This document shows, one piece after another, positions 8,319 through 16,317 of a stretch of 21,421 nucleotides of DNA. The notes under the pieces are model-generated. The model was not told the origin of the DNA, did not search any database, and saw nothing but the letters and a program-made list of their open reading frames with translations. The stretch comes from Lachnoclostridium sp. UBA5890. Lineage in GTDB: Bacteria; Bacillota; Clostridia; Lachnospirales; Lachnospiraceae. Each line of letters starts with the position of its first letter. The first letter of the stretch is position 1. The stretch covers positions 23,037-44,457 of the forward strand of contig DJEU01000022.1 of the NCBI GenBank assembly GCA_002431395.1, written 5' to 3'. The translations under genes and the position numbers were made by a program.

Positions 8319-8515
8319 GCATGCCAAACCCTGCTTTTCGGCCTGCGGCATGACTCAAATCTGCACCACGGTCATGCCTAAACCTGCTTTTCAACCTCGC
8401 GGCATGACCCAAATCTGCACCACGGTCATGCCTAAAACGCTTTTCAGCTCTGTGGCATGACCCAAATCTGCACCACGGTCATGCCTAACCCTGCTTTTCA
8501 GCCTGCGGCATGACC
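8319..8515. repeat. Tandem 53-54 bp hairpin repeat, 3.7 copies
   Basis: Units are 8319-8371 (53 bp), 8372-8425 (54), 8426-8478 (53) and a partial 8479-8515. Each unit is an inverted repeat, TCATGCC...GGCATGA (the first left arm is GCATGCC), around a 20-22 base loop with a shared GCTTTTC core, followed by a linker CAAATCTGCACCACGG that is identical in the three full units. Loops vary while stems and linker are kept. It lies just past the stop of the glycosyltransferase at 8543, on the 3' side of the glf transcript, where it may protect or end the RNA. No long T-run follows any unit on the minus strand, so it is not a classical terminator. Confidence 0.85.
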
Positions 8516-8542
8516 ATCCCCGGATTCGTCCCCCTAATTAAC

Positions 8543-9559
8543 CTAATTAAACCCATAAATCTTACGAGAAATCGCATACGCCCACACTAACATCTTGCGG
8601 CCCGCTTTTCCGCGGATCTGCATCGGACGGCTGAGAACCTGGTGATTGACCAGACGAAATGTTCCCTTACTGCTCGCTTTCAGATAGTGCCAAAGTTCGG
8701 CACGCTTTGTCAGGCTTTCTTCCGAACCTTCCTTGATCAGGAAAATAGAGCTGACGGTCATCATCATCGCAAGATATTTTACCATGTAATCTTTGAGTTT
8801 CTTATTGCGGATTTTTGTAAGATCATAAGCATCGATCATAATCTTGTTAACTTTGATCTGCTGGTCGATGCGACCGATCATCACTTTTTCATTTACGGAC
8901 TGATCCTCGCGGCCGATGTAATAACGGTACAGATCGACGTCCATATAATACATTGTTTTTACATTTGGAAGTGGTACATATACAAAGATATTGTCCACGT
9001 AAAATGTATGCTTCGGAAGTTCCAGACCACAGTCATGAAGCATCTGCGTACGGTAAATCACCGAATGCATCAGGATATTCTGGCTGATCTTAAAACGCTT
9101 GACATCGCTCCAGCCAAATACTTCTTCTTCCGGAAATACACCTTCATAACGAATCACTTTGTGTTTGTGCTCACTTGGTTTCTCATATACATAATTTGCC
9201 AGGAACATATCTACCATATTTCCTTCTTTTACCATCTGACGCAGCTGATCCATCACGCGCAGAAGGGCATCGCGGTCCAGCCAATCATCGGAATCCAGCA
9301 CTTTGTAATAAAGGCCCTTGGCATTGCAGAGGCCGGCATTGACAGCCTCGCCGTGCCCACCATTTTCCTGATGGATGGCACGGATAATCCCCGGATATTT
9401 TGCTTCAAACTCATCGGCAATCTTCGCCGTATCGTCTTTGGATCCGTCGTCAACAATCAGGATCTCGATGTCTTCCCCACCGACCAAAGCACTTTCGATG
9501 GCATGTTTCATATATTCCTGTGAATTGTAGCAAGGAATTGCTACGGTCAATAATTTCAT
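8543..9559 (-). CDS. Family 2 glycosyltransferase, paired with glf
   Basis: 338 residues. LLTVAIPCYNSQEYMKHAIE at the N-terminus, ILIVDDGSKDDT (33-44), NGGHGEAVNAG and the metal-binding DSDDW (89-93) mark a GT2-type GT-A transferase. The C-terminal part is helical and unassigned; no clear membrane segments. The ATG is preceded by GGGAGA, and the gene follows glf by 21 bp. Because glf makes UDP-galactofuranose, this enzyme may transfer galactofuranose to a surface glycan, but that rests on gene order only. It is the last gene of its operon, followed by the tandem hairpin repeats. Confidence 0.85.
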   Translation of the reverse strand: MKLLTVAIPCYNSQEYMKHAIESALVGGEDIEILIVDDGSKDDTAKIADEFEAKYPGIIRAIHQENGGHGEAVNAGLCNAKGLYYKVLDSDDWLDRDALLRVMDQLRQMVKEGNMVDMFLANYVYEKPSEHKHKVIRYEGVFPEEEVFGWSDVKRFKISQNILMHSVIYRTQMLHDCGLELPKHTFYVDNIFVYVPLPNVKTMYYMDVDLYRYYIGREDQSVNEKVMIGRIDQQIKVNKIMIDAYDLTKIRNKKLKDYMVKYLAMMMTVSSIFLIKEGSEESLTKRAELWHYLKASSKGTFRLVNHQVLSRPMQIRGKAGRKMLVWAYAISRKIYGFN

Positions 9560-9580
9560 AATTCATTCTCCCATTATCAG

Positions 9581-10735
9581 TTAAATTTCCTGCGCAAAGT
9601 CAAGCGCACGCTCGACAATTGCATCAATATTGTAGTATTTGTACTCTGCCAGCCTTCCTAAAAAATGGAAATTCGGAACCTCTTTCACATACGAGACATA
9701 TTTCTCATAAAGCGCATCATTTTCTTTATTGTTGATCGCATAATAAGGAATCTGTCCATCCTTTGCCTCATATGGCATCGGATATTCGCGCATGATCGTC
9801 GTCTCCGGATCCTCTTTCTGGTCAGTGAGATATTTGAACTCCGTAATACGTGTAAAATCCTCGCTTACAGTATAATTCACTACACCGTGGCTTTGGAAAA
9901 ACGGCTGTTTCAAATGTTCAAACTCAAAATGAAGCGAACGGTAAGGAAGTCTGCCAAAACGCACATCAAAAAACTCGTCGATTGCTCCGGTAAAAATAAT
10001 CTGGCCCGTAAATGGCTCGCCTTCAAACAAAATCTTGTCTTCCGCTTCCGGCTGTATCGCCAGAACTTCTTTTGCCTGGCAGTTCAGACGAATGTCAATT
10101 CCCGGAAAATCGAGCATTTTTTCAAACAATTCGGTATAGCCCGGTATCGGCATTCCCTGGTAGGTATCCTGAAAATAGCGGTTGTCATGGCTGACAAGAA
10201 CCGGCACTCGTCCGGACACAGAAGGATCGATCTCCTTTGGTGTCTTTCCCCATTGCTTCATAGTATATTTCAAAAACACATTTTCATACACATATTCTGC
10301 AATTTCCTTTAGTTCTGCGTCCTCTTGATTCATCAGTTCAAGAATCGGAACACGCGCACCCTCTCCAAATTTCTGAATCAATTTTTCTTCCATCTTCGGC
10401 GCACGTTCTCCGAAAACCATCGCAAGTGTATTTAAGTTAAATGGAATCGGCAGTTCTTTTCCATATACATTTCCCACCACTTCGTGCCCAAAAGAAAACC
10501 ACTCGGTAAAACGGGAAAGGTAGTCATAGACCCGTTTGCTGTTTGTATGGAAAATGTGGGGGCCGTACTGATGGATACGGATTCCATATTCATCCGGCAG
10601 ATCATAGCAATTTCCACCGACATGATCTCTGACATCCAGAATCAATACCTTTTTCTCTTTTTTTTCCGCCAATTCTCTGGCTGCTACTGCGCCGGCAAAA
10701 CCACAGCCGACAACAATACAATCATATTTCTGCAT
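9581..10735 (-). CDS. glf: UDP-galactopyranose mutase
   Basis: 384 residues, the typical length. The N-terminal FAD-binding Rossmann motif is VVGCGFAGAVAAREL (8-22). The family stretches HVGGNCYDLPDEYGIRIHQY and GPHIFHTNSKRVYDYLSRF follow, with the C-terminal NFHFLGRLAEYKYYNIDAIV. The flavoenzyme interconverts UDP-galactopyranose and UDP-galactofuranose in the cytoplasm, supplying galactofuranose for surface polysaccharides. The ATG has TTGGAG eight bases ahead. It starts 18 bp after the yvyF-like gene and is followed by a glycosyltransferase, a sensible pair in function. Its place behind comFC-yvyF, where other Firmicutes have flgM and the hook-associated genes, is unusual. Confidence 0.95.
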   Translation of the reverse strand: MQKYDCIVVGCGFAGAVAARELAEKKEKKVLILDVRDHVGGNCYDLPDEYGIRIHQYGPHIFHTNSKRVYDYLSRFTEWFSFGHEVVGNVYGKELPIPFNLNTLAMVFGERAPKMEEKLIQKFGEGARVPILELMNQEDAELKEIAEYVYENVFLKYTMKQWGKTPKEIDPSVSGRVPVLVSHDNRYFQDTYQGMPIPGYTELFEKMLDFPGIDIRLNCQAKEVLAIQPEAEDKILFEGEPFTGQIIFTGAIDEFFDVRFGRLPYRSLHFEFEHLKQPFFQSHGVVNYTVSEDFTRITEFKYLTDQKEDPETTIMREYPMPYEAKDGQIPYYAINNKENDALYEKYVSYVKEVPNFHFLGRLAEYKYYNIDAIVERALDFAQEI

Positions 10736-10753
10736 CTATTTTTCTCCAATCTG

Positions 10754-11161
10754 TTAGTCCAAAAAGCGCATCTTGCTTTCTCCGTCTTTGCGCTTTGTCG
10801 GCGCGGAAACCGGCTTACGGTTCAGACCAGCCGCATCTCCGAATCCCTTGGCAAATTTTTCCTTACACACTGGGCAATACCGTCCGGTCTTGATCGTCGC
10901 ACCGCAGCCTTCACATTCGATACCAATCGGTGAATCATCCGCAAAACTAAGTCTTTCTTCACGAATCCAGCGTTTGATCTGTTTTGCCGGAATGTTCATT
11001 GCCTCCGATAATTCGGCAATTCCCGTGTGGGGATGTTCATATACATATTTTTTCACTTCCGGAAATTTGTCATCAAATTCTTTTAGGCAAACCGGACAGA
11101 TTCTCGGTCCACTGATATGATTAAATAATTTTCCGCATCTTGAACAAGTTGTTACGTCCAT
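10754..11161 (-). CDS. YvyF-like flagellar operon zinc-ribbon protein (TIGR03826 type)
   Basis: 135 residues from the chosen start. Two Cys4 zinc ribbons: Cys6/Cys9/Cys22/Cys25 (CSRC...CPVC) at the N-terminus and Cys83/Cys86/Cys96/Cys99 near the C-terminus. Between them is a helix-turn-helix-like segment, GIAELSEAMNIPAKQIKRWI (47-66). This layout and the position directly behind comFC match B. subtilis yvyF, a protein encoded at the head of the flgM-flgK-flgL region. The molecular role is not settled; regulation of flagellar genes is plausible. The frame stays open 41 codons further upstream into comFC, but ATG at 11161 has GGAGGA seven bases ahead and starts the conserved zinc ribbon. No flagellar gene follows; glf does. 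Confidence 0.82.
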   Translation of the reverse strand: MDVTTCSRCGKLFNHISGPRICPVCLKEFDDKFPEVKKYVYEHPHTGIAELSEAMNIPAKQIKRWIREERLSFADDSPIGIECEGCGATIKTGRYCPVCKEKFAKGFGDAAGLNRKPVSAPTKRKDGESKMRFLD

Positions 11162-11211
11162 AATGTCCTCCATTTCCACGCATCCACTGAGGGACACATT
11201 TTCTTCGCTTA

Positions 11212-11916
11212 CTATGCTGTTCCAATACACAAACTGACAAAACAGATTTTCTCTGCGCCAGCTCTTTTTAACACATTTCCGCAAGCTTCCAGTGTCGCCC
11301 CGGTCGTATAAATGTCATCAACAAGAAGAATCCGTTTTCCCTGCACCAGTCTCGTCACCGCAAACCCTTTTTGTAGATTCGCTATGCGCTTGTGCACATC
11401 GAGCGTTTTCTGCGGTTTCGTATCCTCGGTCCGGACAAGCACTTCCGTCTGCACCGGAATATTCAGACATTCTCCCAGTTTTTCCGCAAGAATCTCAGCC
11501 TGATTAAATCCTCGAAAACGAAGCCGTTTTTTATGTACAGGAACCGGCATGATCATTTCCATTTTTTCCCTTTGGATCCATTCACCAAATGCCTGCGCCA
11601 TGCGCTCTGCAAAAAAATATCCAATCTCAAAACAGCCTTCGTATTTGAATTGGCGGATGACTTGCTGCATCCGCTCATCATAGCGATACAATGCCTTTCC
11701 GCCCGATACGATAAACTCTCTTTTGGCGCAGTCTTCACAAAGTTCCTGCGTCAGATCGTCGACTGGTTTGGAACACCTTTTGCAACGTGGCTCCGTGATT
11801 GCATGAAGCTGCCTGTCACACGTTTCGCACAACATTTCCGTGCGTCTGCCAGGCATCGTTTTTCCACACGCCGCGCATTTGTGGGGGAATACAAGAGTCA
11901 TCAAAAAATCTTTCAT
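11212..11916 (-). CDS. comFC: ComF family protein (ComFC-like phosphoribosyltransferase)
   Basis: 234 residues. Four CxxC pairs form a zinc-binding N-terminus: Cys14/17, 30/33, 45/48 and 60/63. The C-terminal type I phosphoribosyltransferase domain has the PRPP-binding signature VDDIYTTGAT (199-208), and RFRGFNQAEILA is typical of the family. ComFC proteins are needed for DNA uptake in competent Gram-positive bacteria, but close relatives occur in species not known to be transformable, so the role here is uncertain. The start is supported by AAGGAAA directly ahead of ATG. It follows recD2 by 49 bp. The comFC-yvyF order is the same as in B. subtilis. Confidence 0.9.
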   Translation of the reverse strand: MKDFLMTLVFPHKCAACGKTMPGRRTEMLCETCDRQLHAITEPRCKRCSKPVDDLTQELCEDCAKREFIVSGGKALYRYDERMQQVIRQFKYEGCFEIGYFFAERMAQAFGEWIQREKMEMIMPVPVHKKRLRFRGFNQAEILAEKLGECLNIPVQTEVLVRTEDTKPQKTLDVHKRIANLQKGFAVTRLVQGKRILLVDDIYTTGATLEACGNVLKRAGAEKICFVSLCIGTA

Positions 11917-11965
11917 GCATTTCCTTTCCCATACTACACATACCCAATTTTATTTTATCAAAAAA

Positions 11966-14209
11966 CTACTCATTTTGCAATTCCTTTAGCCGAATTTGCA
12001 ACGTAGAATATCTTTTTTGTTCCGATTCATTGTGAATCATATCAAGAACCGTCTTTTTGCGTCCCACGATCGTAACACATTGTTTTCCTCGTGTAACCGC
12101 CGTATAAAGAAGATTTCGGTTAAACAGTACCCGCGGGCCGTGAAACAATGGGATCACAACCGCCGGATATTCGCTTCCCTGCGATTTATGAATGGTAATC
12201 GCATAAGCAAGTTCCAATTCTTCCATATCGCCGGTCGTATACGTGACATGTTTTTCTTCATCAAAGACCACTTTGACTTCTTTGCTGTAAAGGTCAATCT
12301 CCTCGATAATTCCGCAGTCGCCGTTAAATACGCCGGTTCCTTCCTCGATCACCACACCATGATACCCCAATATTTTCCAAGGCATCTGGTAATTATTTTT
12401 GATCTGCATCACTTTGTCGCCCTGGCGGAAAATGGTATCATGCACCGTCATTTCCGGTTTTCCCGGTGATTCCGGATTCAGATAGCGCTGTAAGATCTGA
12501 TTGCAGCGGATCACGCCAAGTTCCCCTTTTTTCATCGGGGTAAGCACCTGCACATCAAACGGCGTACAATCTGTGTATTTTGGCATCTTATCCCGCACAA
12601 GCCAGAGCATCATCTGCAGAACACCATGCTCATCCTCACGTTCCATACAGAAAAAGTCACGGCTTTTATTGTCCAGTGTAATCGATTCCCCTTTGTTGAT
12701 CTTGTGCGCATTCACGACAATATCGCTCTTTGCCGCCTGTCGAAAAATCCGCTCCAATTTCACCACCGGGCAGCATTCTGACTGAATGATGTCGCGAAGT
12801 ACATTTCCAGGCCCGACGCTTGGGAGCTGGTTCACATCCCCGACAAGGATCAGCCGCGTTCCAACGGAAATGGCCTTAAGCAGACTGGTAAACAGATAAA
12901 TGTCGACCATCGACATCTCGTCAATAATGATAACGTCGGTTTCAAGCGGATTCCATTCGTTGCGCTCAAATGCCTCCGGGGTCTCGCGGCGTTCTTCCAC
13001 GCCATCTGCAGAATCCATGCCTGCCCCATTGTAACCGAGCATACGGTGAATCGTCTGCGTTTCGTGGCCGGTCGTCTCGCTCATCCGCTTTGCCGCGCGG
13101 CCGGTCGGAGCCGCCAGAAGAATGCTCTGCCCCTCTTCTTCCAAAAGTTTTATGATCATATTGATCGTGGTCGTCTTTCCGGTTCCCGGTCCTCCGGTAA
13201 TAACAAGAAGTCCGTTTTTTAAGGATTCAAATACTGCCAGCCGCTGTCTGTCATCCAGATGAATGTCGGATTTTCGCTGCAGTTCCTCCAATATCCGTTC
13301 TTCGTCAATTCCCGATTTGTGCGTCACACTTCCGATATCCAGAAGCATCCGCGCGCAGTTCATTTCGCCATAATACAAAGATGGCAGATAGACCTTTTCG
13401 CCATCCCTCACGAGGCTTTTGTCGTATTCCATCTCTTCCTGCACATGCATCAGCTGCTCGACGCTCACGCCCAAAAACTCGATGCAGTGGCGGTACAATT
13501 CCTCATTCGGCAGATAAATATGCCCGGACGCTGTCGCCAGTGTCAGCACATAAAGGATTCCTGCGCGGATACGGAAATCGGAATTTCGGTCAAGCCCGGA
13601 TTTCATCGCAATATTGTCAGCGATCCGGAATCCCACGCCCCGGATGTCTTCTGCCAGCCGGTAAGGATTTGTTTTTACAATTCCATACAGATCTTCTTTA
13701 TACGTTTTGTATATTTTTACAGCGAGCTGGTTGCTGATGCCGTATTGCTGCAAAAAGAGAAGGGCATTGCGCATTTCACGTTTTTCCTCAAACTGCTCCG
13801 CAATATCCATCGCCTTTTTTTCGCTGATTCCCTTTACTTCGCTGAGCCGCTCCGGCTCTTTTTCAATGATATCAAATGTCTTATCCCCGAATTTATCTAC
13901 GATCCGCTTGGCAAGTCCGCCTCCGATCCCTTTGATCGCACCGGATGCCAGATATCTCTGCATCGACAACGCATCATCCGGCGAGCGGCTTTCACTTTTC
14001 TGCACTTTGAACTGTTCATGATACGTCGGATGCGTCACCATATCACCATACAGTGTAAGATACTCCCCTTCGTTAATGAACGGAAATGTTCCGACACACG
14101 TATCCAGATATTCTTCTCCCTCTTCCTGCGAGACAAATTCAAATACGGTATATCCATTTTCCTGATTGCGATAAATGATATGCTCCACATATCCTTTTTT
14201 TTCTTCCAT
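11966..14209 (-). CDS. recD2: RecD2-type ATP-dependent DNA helicase
   Basis: 747 residues from the chosen start. The N-terminal region carries helix-hairpin-helix-like repeats (GAIKGIGGGLAKRIVDKFG, LSEVKGISEKKA, 89-140). The SF1B helicase domain follows: Walker A GGPGTGKTT (339-347), APTGRAAKRM, Walker B IIIDE (427-431), motif III LVGDVNQLPSVGPGNVL, then AITIHKSQGSEYP and LLYTAVTRGK near the end. RecD2 is a 5'-3' helicase of genome maintenance in bacteria without a RecBCD partner role. An open frame continues 109 codons upstream through the rod-binding gene, but ATG at 14209 has AGGAGAG ahead and begins the family's N-terminus, so the upstream part is spurious. Confidence 0.93.
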   Translation of the reverse strand: MEEKKGYVEHIIYRNQENGYTVFEFVSQEEGEEYLDTCVGTFPFINEGEYLTLYGDMVTHPTYHEQFKVQKSESRSPDDALSMQRYLASGAIKGIGGGLAKRIVDKFGDKTFDIIEKEPERLSEVKGISEKKAMDIAEQFEEKREMRNALLFLQQYGISNQLAVKIYKTYKEDLYGIVKTNPYRLAEDIRGVGFRIADNIAMKSGLDRNSDFRIRAGILYVLTLATASGHIYLPNEELYRHCIEFLGVSVEQLMHVQEEMEYDKSLVRDGEKVYLPSLYYGEMNCARMLLDIGSVTHKSGIDEERILEELQRKSDIHLDDRQRLAVFESLKNGLLVITGGPGTGKTTTINMIIKLLEEEGQSILLAAPTGRAAKRMSETTGHETQTIHRMLGYNGAGMDSADGVEERRETPEAFERNEWNPLETDVIIIDEMSMVDIYLFTSLLKAISVGTRLILVGDVNQLPSVGPGNVLRDIIQSECCPVVKLERIFRQAAKSDIVVNAHKINKGESITLDNKSRDFFCMEREDEHGVLQMMLWLVRDKMPKYTDCTPFDVQVLTPMKKGELGVIRCNQILQRYLNPESPGKPEMTVHDTIFRQGDKVMQIKNNYQMPWKILGYHGVVIEEGTGVFNGDCGIIEEIDLYSKEVKVVFDEEKHVTYTTGDMEELELAYAITIHKSQGSEYPAVVIPLFHGPRVLFNRNLLYTAVTRGKQCVTIVGRKKTVLDMIHNESEQKRYSTLQIRLKELQNE

Positions 14210-14235
14210 CGTCTCTCTCCTGTATAAGTTGACAA

Positions 14236-14265
14236 AGCGCCCCTTGCCAGAATGCAATGGGCGCT
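14236..14265 (-). terminator. Hairpin terminator of the mreB-flagellar operon
   Basis: AGCGCCC (14236-14242) pairs with GGGCGCT (14259-14265), and TTGC/GCAA extends the stem inside (14244-14247 with 14254-14257), interrupted by one mismatch; the loop is six bases. On the minus strand a short TTTGT run follows. On the plus strand the T-rich CTTTTCTCGTTGTTTT follows, so it could act both ways. It lies between the last flagellar gene and recD2. Confidence 0.72.
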
Positions 14266-14285
14266 CTTTTCTCGTTGTTTTATAT

Positions 14286-14681
14286 TTATTCCGTTTTTGC
14301 CGTCGTTTCTGTCGAAGTGGAAATGCCGGAATTTCTCGCCATTGACTCATACAGCATCTGCGCGATGCCAAGTCCCTGGCCGCTGGAAACCATCGTCTCT
14401 GCCATCGACTGATACATCTGGTCACCGAACATATCGGTGTACTCATTTCCCTCTTCATCATCATCACTGAAGAGTTTGGCAGATTCTTCCATATTTTCAA
14501 ACATTTTCTGTAACAGATAGGCTTCGAAATTTTCACAGGCTGACATCATTTCGTCATCGGTGCCTGCGTCTTTGATCTGGCTTGTCAACTGATCTGCCGA
14601 CGCGGTACTTTTCAAAGCCGCACTGGACAATGTCGATGTGCTTCCAAGGCTGTTATACAGATCATTTACCGATAATGACAT
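14286..14681 (-). CDS. FlgJ-type flagellar rod-binding protein (no muramidase domain)
   Basis: 131 residues. The N-terminus is Ser/Ala/Thr-rich. The rod-binding domain covers about 49-112, with the family hallmarks NFEAYLLQKMFENM and MYQSMAETMVSSGQGLGIAQ. It matches only the N-terminal half of proteobacterial FlgJ; the peptidoglycan hydrolase half is absent, as is common in Firmicutes. It probably helps rod assembly across the wall. ATG at 14681 is chosen over a TTG one codon earlier because AGGAGG is well spaced from it. It follows the flgG-like gene by 21 bp and is the last gene before the terminator. Confidence 0.88.
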   Translation of the reverse strand: MSLSVNDLYNSLGSTSTLSSAALKSTASADQLTSQIKDAGTDDEMMSACENFEAYLLQKMFENMEESAKLFSDDDEEGNEYTDMFGDQMYQSMAETMVSSGQGLGIAQMLYESMARNSGISTSTETTAKTE

Positions 14682-14702
14682 CAAATCCCTCCTTACTTTC
14701 TA

Positions 14703-15512
14703 TCAAGAACGAAGATTATTCGCCTGCTGTAGCATCTCATCGGATGCCGTGATCGCTTTCGAGTTCATCTCGTAAGCACGCTGCGCGATAATCATATTTA
14801 CCATTTCATCTACTGCCTGAACATTGGAACCTTCCAAATATCCGGACACAATCTTCGAATTCAGCTGATTTGCCATATAAATCGTCGGCTGGCCGGAAGC
14901 CTCTGACTCTTTCATGATCGTATCGGAACTTCTTTCCAGGCCTGCCGGGTTTGGGAAATTGGCAAGCCCGATCTGAATTCCCATCAACTGTGCATTTCCC
15001 GTATTGTCCGGATACATAAAGTTTCCAAACTGGTCAACAGACAATTTAGAAGAGTCCGTTCCCGCTGGGAATGTGATTGGATTCCCATTGACATCCAGCA
15101 CCGGATTTCCGTTAGAATCGGCAAGTGCCAGTCCGTCCTCGGATACAGCTACGTTAAAATTACCATTTCTTGTATATCCGATCGTACCGTCATTTTGGCG
15201 AACCATGAAAAATCCTTCACCCTCGATCGCATAATCAAAAGCTCCACTGGACTCTAACAAAGCGCCCTGCGTGAAACTGGACACGATCGCTGCCGGGCGG
15301 ACACCAAGTCCTACCTGTGCGCTGACCGGTTTCGGATCTCCTTTGCTGTCATACGATTTCTGCTGTAATGTCTGATAAATAAGCGATTTAAAATTTACCG
15401 CTTCCGTCTTATATCCTGTTGTATTAATATTCGATAAGTTATTCGAAATAGTATCTAAGTTTGTCTGCTGTGCAACCATTCCGGATGCCGCAGTCCAAAG
15501 TGAACGCATCAT
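14703..15512 (-). CDS. flgG: Flagellar basal-body distal rod protein FlgG-like (FlhP equivalent)
   Basis: 269 residues. The N-terminal rod signature is SLWTAASGMVAQQTNLDTIS followed by NNLSNINTTGYKTEAVNF; the C-terminal D0 signature is SNVQAVDEMVNMIIAQRAYE followed by MNSKAI. The central hook-basal-body region (FDYAIEGEGFFMVRQNDGT) is intact. It should form part of the flagellar rod after export by the type III apparatus. AGGAGG lies eight bases ahead of the first of two consecutive ATG codons, which I use because it aligns with FlgG N-termini. It is the second of two paralogues behind mreB/mbl, the position of flhP in B. subtilis. Confidence 0.9.
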   Translation of the reverse strand: MMRSLWTAASGMVAQQTNLDTISNNLSNINTTGYKTEAVNFKSLIYQTLQQKSYDSKGDPKPVSAQVGLGVRPAAIVSSFTQGALLESSGAFDYAIEGEGFFMVRQNDGTIGYTRNGNFNVAVSEDGLALADSNGNPVLDVNGNPITFPAGTDSSKLSVDQFGNFMYPDNTGNAQLMGIQIGLANFPNPAGLERSSDTIMKESEASGQPTIYMANQLNSKIVSGYLEGSNVQAVDEMVNMIIAQRAYEMNSKAITASDEMLQQANNLRS

Positions 15513-15530
15513 AGGCTCATCCTCCTGTCA

Positions 15531-16307
15531 TCAACTCAGTCGTCCTACCTGATTTACTGCCTTTTCCAGCATCGAATCCTGCGAACGAATCATTTTCTGA
15601 TTTGCTTCGTATGCTCTCGTTACAGTAATCATATCGACCATTTCCGACACAACATTAACATTGGATTGTTCTGTATATCCCTGCAGAACCGAAGCATTGG
15701 ATGTCATTTCAGTCGCTCCGTCTACAACACGGTAAAGATTATCGCCCGTTTTCAATATGTAATCATAATCTTCAAAATCTACAATCTTCAATGTGTCTTT
15801 TACTTCTCCATCCACGGTAATTCGGCCGCTGTTATCAATCGTGATATCTTTGGCATTCGGATCGATCTGGATATCTCCACCGCTTCCCTGTACACGATTT
15901 CCCTGTGAATCCACAAGATATCCGTCCTTGGTCAACTGAAAACTTCCATCTCTGGTGTATCTTGTTACTGTTTCCCCTTTGGCATTTGTCGTCGTGATCG
16001 TAAAAAATCCACTGCCACTCAATGCCAGATCCAATGGTGAACTCGTTCCGCGAATCGAACCCTGCGAATAATCCGTATATACTTCACCAACTTTTACCCC
16101 CAGACTCATCGTCCCGATCGCCTGGTTGTGATATGCTTGAGATCCATCTCGTATTTTGATTGTCAGCAATTTATCAAACGACTGGCTGCTCACACTCTCC
16201 TGCTTATAGCCGAGAGTGTCCGCATTTGCCAGATTATTTGATATTACGTCCAATCGTTTTTGCTCGTTGACCATCCCTGTCCAACCCGTATAAAGACCTC
16301 GTAACAT
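15531..16307 (-). CDS. Flagellar basal-body rod protein FlgF-like (FlhO equivalent)
   Basis: 258 residues from the chosen start. The N-terminal signature is MLRGLYTGWTGMVNEQKRLD then VISNNLANADTLGYKQE; the central LALSGSGFFTI and the C-terminal VVSEMVDMITVTRAYEANQK complete a flagellar rod/hook family protein. It is a paralogue of the next gene, so flgF/flgG naming rests on order: the first gene behind mbl is flhO in B. subtilis. An open frame extends 11 codons upstream into the mreB stop, but ATG at 16307 has AGGAGGAAGCCT directly ahead. It lies 10 bp after the mreB/mbl stop. Confidence 0.88.
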   Translation of the reverse strand: MLRGLYTGWTGMVNEQKRLDVISNNLANADTLGYKQESVSSQSFDKLLTIKIRDGSQAYHNQAIGTMSLGVKVGEVYTDYSQGSIRGTSSPLDLALSGSGFFTITTTNAKGETVTRYTRDGSFQLTKDGYLVDSQGNRVQGSGGDIQIDPNAKDITIDNSGRITVDGEVKDTLKIVDFEDYDYILKTGDNLYRVVDGATEMTSNASVLQGYTEQSNVNVVSEMVDMITVTRAYEANQKMIRSQDSMLEKAVNQVGRLS

Positions 16308-16317
16308 AGGCTTCCTC

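Noticed and set aside
8319..8515. CRISPR array from the regular 53-54 bp spacing
   Set aside because: Whole units are similar, including what would be spacers; the variable loops share a GCTTTTC core, and no cas genes are present.
8642..9523. 293-codon open frame on the plus strand
   Set aside because: It lies antisense to the glycosyltransferase at 8543-9559, has no ribosome binding site and no recognisable protein family.
13259..14227. 322-codon open frame on the plus strand
   Set aside because: Antisense shadow of recD2, whose helicase motifs are complete; His/Phe-rich composition typical of reverse-frame reading.
14210..14536. 109-codon N-terminal extension of recD2
   Set aside because: It runs through the terminator hairpin and the rod-binding gene; ATG at 14209 has its own ribosome binding site and starts the family N-terminus.
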